From Pseudomonas fluorescens (GTDB lineage Bacteria > Pseudomonadota > Gammaproteobacteria > Pseudomonadales > Pseudomonadaceae), in the NCBI RefSeq assembly GCF_900636825.1, contig NZ_LR134318.1, positions 248,001 to 312,000 on the forward strand: DNA of 64,000 nucleotides, written 5' to 3'. Each line of letters opens with the position of its first letter. Position 1 is the first letter of the stretch. The notes under the pieces are model-generated. The model made no database searches and was not told the origin of the DNA. It saw only the letters and a list, made by a program, of their open reading frames with translations. Below are positions 48,307 to 55,166 of the stretch, one piece after another. The position numbers and the translations under genes are program-made.

Positions 48307-48403
48307 CTGTAGGAGCTGCCGCAGGCTCGGGCCGCGTTCGGACGATCTTTTGATCTTGTTTGTAAAAAATCAAAAGATCGCAGCCTGCGGCAGCTCCTAC
48401 AGG
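48307..48403. repeat. REP inverted pair (family A, variant left arm)
   Basis: Left: GTAGGAGCTGCCGCAGGCTC then GGGCCGCGTTCGGACGATCT; right: a standard GCAGCCTGCGGCAGCTCC. The left arm has a ~17-base replacement (GGGCCGCGTTCGGAC) similar to the fragment at 40700. Confidence 0.85.
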
Positions 48404-48405
48404 GA

Positions 48406-49068
48406 TCACAGTCCGGCGATCAGGTTGCGGTAGTCCTCGACTGCTGCAAATTCGGCTGTGTCCTTGGGCCCTTTGCGGCTGTCCGGTTGTTTCACTGCGA
48501 GCAAATGCGCCACGCCAAAATCCCTTGCACTGCGCAGGATCGGCAAGGTGTCGTCGATAAACAGACTGCGCGCCGGATCAAAACCGATATCCGCCTGCAA
48601 GGCATCCCAGAACTGCGGGTTTTCCTTGGGAAAACCGTAATCGTGCGAGCTGATCAAGCGCTCGAAATACGGCGCCAGTTCGATCCGTTCCAGCTTCAAT
48701 GACAGCGAATCACGATGGGCATTGGTGATCATGATCACCCGTTTGCCCGCGCGTTTAATCGCCTCGAGAAACGTATCGGCGTCCGGGCGCAGGGCGATCA
48801 AGTGCGCGGTTTCCTGTTTCAGCTCGCGCACCGACAGCTTCAACTCTGCACTCCAGAAATCCAGGCAATACCATTGCAACTGGCCGGCGTGGCGTTCGAA
48901 CAGCGGCTGCAATTCCATCTCGGCCATTGCCCGGCTCACCCCGTGCAGCTCGGCGTAACGCTGCGGCAAGTGTTCCAGCCAGAAGTGATTGTCGAAGTGT
49001 AGGTCCAGCAGCGTGCCGTCCATGTCGAGCAGGACGGTATCGATGTCGGACCATGGTAATGAAGGCAT
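48406..49068 (-). CDS. yrfG: GMP/IMP nucleotidase, YrfG type
   Basis: 220 residues from ATG 49068 (MPSLPWSDIDTVLLD). HAD superfamily: motif I LLDMDGTLLDL near residue 11, motif II ITNAHR, motif III K in GFPKENPQFW, motif IV LFIDDTLPIL. Length and N-terminus match E. coli YrfG, which dephosphorylates purine mononucleotides. Divergent from nudE, as in relatives. Confidence 0.9.
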   Translation of the reverse strand: MPSLPWSDIDTVLLDMDGTLLDLHFDNHFWLEHLPQRYAELHGVSRAMAEMELQPLFERHAGQLQWYCLDFWSAELKLSVRELKQETAHLIALRPDADTFLEAIKRAGKRVIMITNAHRDSLSLKLERIELAPYFERLISSHDYGFPKENPQFWDALQADIGFDPARSLFIDDTLPILRSARDFGVAHLLAVKQPDSRKGPKDTAEFAAVEDYRNLIAGL

Positions 49069-49157
49069 GGCAACGTCTCGAAACGGTAGAAAGATATCCG
49101 ACATAAACAATCGGGAAAGCCGCGTTATAGTAGCGCGTTCACGCCAAGGAGCTTTGC

Positions 49158-49724
49158 ATGCGCCAGAAACCCACCGTACTCGCCCGCGAAATTGTCGCTA
49201 CCAGTCGATTGTTCTGCGTCGAAGAACTCAAGTTGCGTTTCTCCAATGGCGTTGAGCGTACCTACGAACGTCTGGTCGGCAAAGGTGCGGGCTACGGCGC
49301 GGTGATGATCGTGGCGATGCTGGATGCCGAACACGCCGTGCTGGTCGAAGAGTATTGCGGCGGGACTGACGAGTATGAATTGTCGCTGCCCAAAGGCTTG
49401 ATCGAGCCGGGCGAAGATGTGCTGGCGGCGGCTGAGCGTGAGCTCAAGGAGGAGGCCGGTTTTGGTGCGCGACAACTGGAACATCTGACCGAGCTGTCGC
49501 TGTCGCCCGGTTACATGAGCCAGAAAATCCAGGTAGTGCTGGCCACCGATTTGTACGAAGAGCGGCTGGAGGGTGACGAACCTGAGCCGATGCGGGTAGA
49601 CAAGGTCAACCTGCGCGATCTGTCGGCGCTGGCGCAGAATCCGCAGTTCACCGAAGGGCGGGCGCTGGCGGCGCTGTATCTGACCCGCGACTTGCTGACG
49701 CAGCGGGGTTTCTTCCAGTCATGA
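49158..49724 (+). CDS. nudE: ADP compounds hydrolase NudE
   Basis: 188 residues. The Nudix box G-x5-E-x7-REUXEEXGU is present as GLIEPGEDVLAAAERELKEE followed by AGFG, near residue 80. NudE hydrolyses ADP-ribose, Ap3A and NADH. The TGA at 49722-49724 overlaps the ATG of cysQ (ATGA). The yrfG-nudE-cysQ arrangement is as in gammaproteobacteria. Confidence 0.94.
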   Translation: MRQKPTVLAREIVATSRLFCVEELKLRFSNGVERTYERLVGKGAGYGAVMIVAMLDAEHAVLVEEYCGGTDEYELSLPKGLIEPGEDVLAAAERELKEEAGFGARQLEHLTELSLSPGYMSQKIQVVLATDLYEERLEGDEPEPMRVDKVNLRDLSALAQNPQFTEGRALAALYLTRDLLTQRGFFQS

Positions 49725-50563
49725 GTGAGATGTCGATGAATTTTCCCCATCCGTTGATGGCGCCCGTGGTCGAGTTGGCCTTGCAGGCGGGCGAAGCGAT
49801 TCTGCCGTTCTGGCGTGCGGGTGTTGAAGTCACGTCCAAGTCCGATGACTCGCCGGTGACGGCAGCGGATCTGGCGGCGCATCATCTGATCGTCGCCGGG
49901 CTGACGGCGCTGGATCCGAGTATTCCCGTGCTGTCCGAAGAGGACGCCGATATCCCGCAAGCGGTGCGCGCCGGGTGGCAGCGCTGGTGGCTGGTCGATC
50001 CGTTGGATGGCACCAAGGAATTCATCAGCGGCAGTGAAGAATTCACCGTGAATATCGCGCTGATCGAAAATGGTCAGGTTTTGTTCGGTGTGGTGACCAT
50101 GCCGACCAACGGTCGTTTCTATGTCGGTGGCGCTGGTTTGGGCGCCTGGCGTTGCGATCCAGGCGGCACGCCGGCAGCCATTCGCGTGCGTGACGCTTTG
50201 AAGCCCGGCGAAGCGTTCACTGTGGTCGCCAGTCGTCGACATTCCAGTCCTGAGCAGGAGCGCTTGCTGGCGGGCTTAAGCGCGAGTCTCGGTGAGCTGC
50301 AACTGGCCAACATCGGCAGCTCGCTGAAGTTTTGTCTGCTGGCCGAGGGCGCCGCGGATTGCTATCCACGTCTGGCGCCGACTTCGCAGTGGGACACGGC
50401 GGCGGCGCAGGGCGTGCTGGAAGGGGCGGGCGGTGAGGTGCTGGATTTGCGCGGCGAAGCGTTCAGCTATCCGGCGCGGGAATCGCTGCTCAATGAGTTC
50501 TTTTTGGCGTTGCCGGCGAAGGCGGCTTGGCGGGGGAGGTTGTTGGAGTTGGCCCGAGGTTAA
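49721..50563 (+). CDS. cysQ: 3'(2'),5'-bisphosphate nucleotidase CysQ
   Basis: 280 residues. Inositol-monophosphatase fold with the metal sites visible: SEEDADIP near residue 72, WLVDPLDGTKEFISG near 90 (DP-x-D-G-T) and C-terminal PTSQWDTAAAQGVLEGAGG. It removes the 3'-phosphate of PAP from sulfate assimilation. Translationally coupled to nudE. Confidence 0.94.
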   Translation: MSEMSMNFPHPLMAPVVELALQAGEAILPFWRAGVEVTSKSDDSPVTAADLAAHHLIVAGLTALDPSIPVLSEEDADIPQAVRAGWQRWWLVDPLDGTKEFISGSEEFTVNIALIENGQVLFGVVTMPTNGRFYVGGAGLGAWRCDPGGTPAAIRVRDALKPGEAFTVVASRRHSSPEQERLLAGLSASLGELQLANIGSSLKFCLLAEGAADCYPRLAPTSQWDTAAAQGVLEGAGGEVLDLRGEAFSYPARESLLNEFFLALPAKAAWRGRLLELARG

Positions 50564-50580
50564 TGTTCTGATCCGCAATT

Positions 50581-50762
50581 CCCCTCACCCCAGCCCTCTC
50601 CCCTTGGAGAGGGAGCCGACCGAGTGATAATGGAGAGCCACGTCGACCTGGTCCAGTTTTGCGGAGTCCGCAATCGCTGAGGTATTCAAGGTCGCTGTAC
50701 AACGCAAGACACCTCGGTCAGTCCCCTCTCCCTCCGGGAGAGGGTTAGGGTGAGGGGCTTTT
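50581..50762. repeat. Inverted repeat pair (family D)
   Basis: CCCTCACCCCAGCCCTCTCC and the facing GGGAGAGGGTTAGGGTGAGG enclose ~125 bases. The same layout occurs at 16963-17124. Confidence 0.85.
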
Positions 50763-50767
50763 GATCT

Positions 50768-51223
50768 TCAGCGGTGCAAAACATACTGCCCGGTAAACTT
50801 CACCGCACTCTCATCACTGCCCGCATTGACGATCCGCGTATCCAGCGTCAACCGCGCTCGGCCATAGCGCCGATACATCGCCAAAAACTTCTTCCATACC
50901 GCCGCATCCGGCGCAGGGCAAATCGCCGTGGCATCCGCCGTCACCGGCAGTGGATAACTGATCTGCCCTTCCTGAATTACGATGTGGCCGTCGGTAATGC
51001 CTTCTTCCTTCAAGCGCAAATGCAGCCAGCCCCAACCGGCTAGCACCGCGCCGCAGTAGAGGCTGCCGCCGAACATCGTGCTCTTGTGATTGACGTTGGG
51101 CTCCAGTGGCAAGTGCAGGCGTAGCTGCTGATCACGCCAGTCGAGCACTTTCAGGCCCATCTCCCGGGTCAGCGGAATGTCGTGATGCAGCACCGATTCC
51201 AGATAGCCGCTGTCGCTGCTCAT
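50768..51223 (-). CDS. YiiD_C-type thioesterase coupled to dctD
   Basis: 151 residues, hotdog fold of the YiiD C-terminal family: NHKSTMFGGSLYCGAVLAGW near residue 44 and LTLDTRIVNAGSDESAVKF near the end. Its ATG overlaps the TGA of dctD by four bases, so it is made from the dctBD message. The link of a thioesterase with a dicarboxylate two-component system is not self-evident. Confidence 0.82.
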   Translation of the reverse strand: MSSDSGYLESVLHHDIPLTREMGLKVLDWRDQQLRLHLPLEPNVNHKSTMFGGSLYCGAVLAGWGWLHLRLKEEGITDGHIVIQEGQISYPLPVTADATAICPAPDAAVWKKFLAMYRRYGRARLTLDTRIVNAGSDESAVKFTGQYVLHR

Positions 51224-52605
51224 TCGTTCTCATCTCCATGGCTGCTGTCGGCGAAATTCAGACCGTGCTTGCGCAATTTGTCGTGCAGGGTCTTGCGCGG
51301 AATGCCCAGGGCTTCGGCGAGGCTGCGGACCGAGCTATGCGAGCGCGCCAGTTCGGCGGCGATCAGCGACTTTTCGAAGTGCTCCACTTGTTCGCTGAGG
51401 CCGCCATTGATCACTTCGACCGTGGCGCCGCCGCTGCCTTCGGCGCCGGTATTGTCCAGCGCCAGCTCAAGGCCGAGGGCGAAGCGCTCGGCGGCATTCT
51501 GCAATTCCCGCACATTGCCCGGCCAGGTGTGACGCAGCAACAGGGCGCGCTGGGCCGGTTGCAATTCGTGAGGCGGCAAGCCGTGGCGGGCGCTGGCTTC
51601 GTCGGCGTAATGCTGGAACAACATCAGCGCATCCTCGCCGCGTTCGCGCAGCGGTGGAATGCGCAGCGGTGCGACGTTGAGGCGGTAATACAAGTCGGCG
51701 CGGAACCGGCCCTGGTCTGCAGCCTGACGCAGGTCTTCCTTGGTGGCGGCAATCACGCGGATATCCAGTGGGATCAACTGATTGCCACCCAACCGCTCGA
51801 CCACCCGTTCCTGCAGCATGCGCAGCAATTTCACCTGCACATCCATGCTCATGCTTTCGATTTCATCGAGGAACAGTGTGCCGCCGTTGGCGAACTCAAA
51901 TTTACCGATCCGACGTTTCTGCGCGCCCGTGAAGGCGCCGGGCTCATGACCGAACAGTTCGCTTTCCACTACCGATTCGGCCAGCGCGCCCGCGTTGATC
52001 GCCACGAACGGGCCGTTGCGCCGGCTCGACAAGTCGTGCAGCGCGCGGGCGACCACTTCTTTGCCCGCGCCGGTTTCGCCGAGGATCAGGACGTCCGCCT
52101 TGGTCGCCGCCAATGCGCCGATCTGTTCACGCAGGCGCAGCATCGGTGCCGAGTGGCCGACCAGTCGTGCGCTCAGTTCGTTGCGGTCGCTCAAGGCCAG
52201 ACGCAGGCTGCGGTTGTCCAGCACCAGTCGGCGCAGGGCCAGGGCGCGGCGGACGCTGTCGAGCAGTGCGTCACTGGCGAAAGGCTTTTCGAGAAAGTCA
52301 TACGCCCCGGCGCGCATTGCCTGGACGGCCAGCGGCACGTCACCGTGGCCGGTAATCAGCAGCACCGGCAGTTCGGGATCTTGCGCATGCAACTGGCTCA
52401 ACAGCTCGAGGCCGTCCATACCTGGCATGCGAATGTCGCTGACCACCACGCCGGGCCAGTCACGCTCCAGTTGCGCGGCCAGACCTTTGGCTTCGGACAG
52501 CGGCAGGATTTTCAGACCGGCCAGATCCAGTGTCTGCCCAAGGGCCTGACGCAGGTGCGGATCGTCGTCGATCAACACCACCTGAATGCGATTGTCGATG
52601 GTCAT
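51220..52605 (-). CDS. dctD: DctD-type sigma-54 response regulator
   Basis: 461 residues: receiver domain (VVLIDDDPHL; phospho-acceptor in VVSDIRMPGMDG), AAA+ domain with Walker A GETGAGKEV near 175, the sigma-54 contact loop GAFTGA, Walker B GTLFLDEIES, and a Fis-type helix-turn-helix C-terminus (SVRSLAEALGIPRKTLHDKL). It activates C4-dicarboxylate transport genes with sigma-54. The target (dctA or dctPQM) is not in the window. Its ATG overlaps the dctB stop. Confidence 0.93.
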   Translation of the reverse strand: MTIDNRIQVVLIDDDPHLRQALGQTLDLAGLKILPLSEAKGLAAQLERDWPGVVVSDIRMPGMDGLELLSQLHAQDPELPVLLITGHGDVPLAVQAMRAGAYDFLEKPFASDALLDSVRRALALRRLVLDNRSLRLALSDRNELSARLVGHSAPMLRLREQIGALAATKADVLILGETGAGKEVVARALHDLSSRRNGPFVAINAGALAESVVESELFGHEPGAFTGAQKRRIGKFEFANGGTLFLDEIESMSMDVQVKLLRMLQERVVERLGGNQLIPLDIRVIAATKEDLRQAADQGRFRADLYYRLNVAPLRIPPLRERGEDALMLFQHYADEASARHGLPPHELQPAQRALLLRHTWPGNVRELQNAAERFALGLELALDNTGAEGSGGATVEVINGGLSEQVEHFEKSLIAAELARSHSSVRSLAEALGIPRKTLHDKLRKHGLNFADSSHGDENE

Positions 52606-54410
52606 GCACTTCGATCCTCGGACGGTTGCAGGCTGACCCCGGGCGCACCGGCGCGCAGCCGCAGGGTGATCAAGGCGCCGCCTTGCTTGTGGTTGGCGAA
52701 CGACAATTCGCCACCGAAGGCGCGCATCAGGGTTTCACAAATGGCCAGCCCCAGACCCAGACCCTGGGTGCGAGTCTTGGTGGTGTAGAACGGCTCGCTC
52801 GCCCGGCCAAGCGCCTCCATGCAGAAGCCCGGGCCGTTGTCGCGAATGTACAGGTTGACGCCATCGTCGGTGGCTTCGGCACTCAGCCACAGTTTGCGCG
52901 GCGGACCTTTTTCGGTAAGGGCATCCAGCGCATTGGCGAGCAGATTGCCGAGCACCTGACGCAGCCGGGTTTCCCCGGCTTCGACCCACAGCGTGGCGGC
53001 GGGCAGGTCGCGGATCAGCTCGACTTCCATGCTGCGTCGACGTTTGGCCAGCAACGCCAGGGCATCGTCCAGTGCCGGTTGCAGGGCGACGCTTTCCGGG
53101 GCGTGGCGATCGCGCCGGGCGAAAGCGCGCAAGTGGGCAATGATCGAAGCCATGCGCCCGGTCAGTTCGCTGATCAGCTTGAGGTTGCCACGCGCATCAT
53201 CGGTGCGTTGATGATCAAGCAACACTTCGGCGTTTTCGGCATAGCTGCGAATTGCCGCCAGCGGTTGATTGAGTTCGTGGCTGATGCTCGCCGACATGGT
53301 GCCCAGCGCCGACAGTTTGCCGGCCTGGACCAGATCGTCCTGTGCGCGCACCAATTCCTGCTGAGCCTGCTCACGCTCGAGTACTTCCTCTCTCAAGCGG
53401 CGGTTGAGGCCTTCGAGATCGCTGGTACGTTCCGCGACCCGGCCTTCCAGCTCCCTGCGCGCCTTGGCTTCAAACGCAATGCGCTCCAGATAATGACGGC
53501 GACGCTGCATCATCAAACCCACCAGCAACATGACCACCAACAGCGTGGCGCCACCGATCGCCACCACCGTGCGCACTGGACGGTCGATCAGCGTACGCGG
53601 GGCGAGGATGCTGACGCTCCAACCGGTCTCGGCGATGTCGTGGGTCTGGATCAACCACGCGGTTTGGCTGAGGTGCAGTGGCCGCGGGTCTCGGGTTGGA
53701 TAAGGCTGGATGGCAGTGATCGCGGAGCGTTCGCTCTCGCTCAATTCGCGGGTCGAGCGGAAGCGCCATTCCGGGCGGGAGGTGAGGATTACTACACCGT
53801 TGTGGTCGGTCACCAGCAGTTGTTCCGGGGTCTTGCCCCAAAGACTTTCGGTGTGGTCGAGGTCAACCTTGATCACCAGCACGCCGATGATCTTTTCGCC
53901 GCTGCGCACGGCCGCTGCGAAGAAATATCCGCGTTTGGCCGACGTCGTGCCGAGCCCGAAGAAACGTCCGAGGCGTCCGGCCATGGCTTCGCTGAAGTAC
54001 GGGCGGAAAGAGAAATTACGGCCGACGAAGCTGTCGTGTTTGTCCCAGTTCGACGCGGCCAGTGTCTGGCCGCTGGTGTCCATCAGGTACATCACTTCGG
54101 CGCCGGTCTGCGCGGCGATGTTTTTCAACAGGCGATTGGCATTGCCTTGGGTGACGCCGTCGTCCGGCGCGCCGAGCACCGCACGCAGGGCCGGCAGGTC
54201 GCCGAGAATTTGCGGCAGTACTTCATAGCGGTGCAGGGTGCCGAGAAGGTTGGCGACGTAAAGGTCGAGAGTCTGGCGATTCTGCCCGGCCAGTTCGCTG
54301 CGGTAATAGCGCTCGGCGAGATGTTCCAGCGGCCACAGCAGCGGTGCCAGGCACAGGGCCAACAGGGCGAGGCTGCGCCAGCGAGGTCTGCGGGGAAGGG
54401 TGGGTTTCAT
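52602..54410 (-). CDS. dctB: DctB-type sensor histidine kinase
   Basis: 602 residues. An N-terminal membrane span near 12-30 and another near 285-305 flank a double-PDC periplasmic domain (WDKHDSFVGRNFSFRPYF), then a coiled-coil linker, the phospho-acceptor MSASISHELNQPLAAIRSYA, and an HATPase with DNGPGF and TQGLGLGLAICETLM. DctB senses C4-dicarboxylates such as succinate. First gene of the dctB-dctD-thioesterase operon. Confidence 0.93.
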   Translation of the reverse strand: MKPTLPRRPRWRSLALLALCLAPLLWPLEHLAERYYRSELAGQNRQTLDLYVANLLGTLHRYEVLPQILGDLPALRAVLGAPDDGVTQGNANRLLKNIAAQTGAEVMYLMDTSGQTLAASNWDKHDSFVGRNFSFRPYFSEAMAGRLGRFFGLGTTSAKRGYFFAAAVRSGEKIIGVLVIKVDLDHTESLWGKTPEQLLVTDHNGVVILTSRPEWRFRSTRELSESERSAITAIQPYPTRDPRPLHLSQTAWLIQTHDIAETGWSVSILAPRTLIDRPVRTVVAIGGATLLVVMLLVGLMMQRRRHYLERIAFEAKARRELEGRVAERTSDLEGLNRRLREEVLEREQAQQELVRAQDDLVQAGKLSALGTMSASISHELNQPLAAIRSYAENAEVLLDHQRTDDARGNLKLISELTGRMASIIAHLRAFARRDRHAPESVALQPALDDALALLAKRRRSMEVELIRDLPAATLWVEAGETRLRQVLGNLLANALDALTEKGPPRKLWLSAEATDDGVNLYIRDNGPGFCMEALGRASEPFYTTKTRTQGLGLGLAICETLMRAFGGELSFANHKQGGALITLRLRAGAPGVSLQPSEDRSA

Positions 54411-54452
54411 AAGCCGGTTGCGCCTGAGGTGACAGGCGCATTATGCCCGGGC

Positions 54453-54998
54453 TCAAGCGAAGACGTCAGCGTCCTTGAGCAGCGCGGCCGCCTGGTCCTT
54501 GGCCGAAAGCTTCGGCGCTTCGTCCAGTTGCCAGTCGATGCCCAGCGCCGGGTCGTCCCAGCGAATGCTGCGCTCGGAAGATGGGTCGTAATAATTGGTG
54601 GTTTTGTAGAGGAATTCGGCGAACTCGCTCAACACTACGAAACCATGGGCGAAACCTTCCGGCACCCACAGTTGACGATGGTTTTCCGCCGACAGACGCA
54701 CTGCCACCGACTTGCCGAAATGCGGCGAGCTGCGGCGGATGTCCACCGCCACGTCGAGTACTTCACCGGCCGTCACGCGCACCAGTTTGCCCTGAGTGTT
54801 TTGCAACTGGTAATGCAGGCCGCGCAGCACGCCTTTTTGCGAGCGCGAATGATTGTCCTGCACGAATTGCGTGTCCAGACCGGTCGCTTCCTGAAACGCC
54901 TTGGCGTTGAAACTCTCGTAGAAGAATCCGCGCTCGTCACCAAAAACCTTGGGTTCGATGATCAGAACACCGGGCAGCTCGGTGGTGATTACATTCAT
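54453..54998 (-). CDS. rfbC: dTDP-4-dehydrorhamnose 3,5-epimerase
   Basis: 181 residues from ATG 54998 (MNVITTELPGVLIIEPKV). Cupin-type RmlC: FYESFNAKAFQEATG, catalytic histidine region HSRSQKGVLRGLHYQ, aspartate/tyrosine region VAVDIRRSSPHFGK and GFAHGFVVLSE. It makes dTDP-L-rhamnose precursors for surface sugar. The rest of the rhamnose genes (rmlABD) are not beside it here. A start at 55010 would add four residues. Confidence 0.93.
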   Translation of the reverse strand: MNVITTELPGVLIIEPKVFGDERGFFYESFNAKAFQEATGLDTQFVQDNHSRSQKGVLRGLHYQLQNTQGKLVRVTAGEVLDVAVDIRRSSPHFGKSVAVRLSAENHRQLWVPEGFAHGFVVLSEFAEFLYKTTNYYDPSSERSIRWDDPALGIDWQLDEAPKLSAKDQAAALLKDADVFA

Positions 54999-55166
54999 GA
55001 GGATTTCCATAGACAAGTGTGAATGGGCGACATTCTTGCGCAAAGTGCCTGAGGGCGCGAGTGGTCCAACGCAAATAGCCGCAAACCGGCGTGCGACGGT
55101 TAGGGGTTGCGCATCCGCTGCAGCAATGGCGATATAGGCGCCTAATAAAATTTCAGGGGTCGTTTC

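Noticed and set aside
541..48403. Repeat clusters that might be CRISPR arrays
   Set aside because: Repeats occur as facing pairs scattered between genes, not as a direct-repeat array with uniform spacers, and no cas gene is present.
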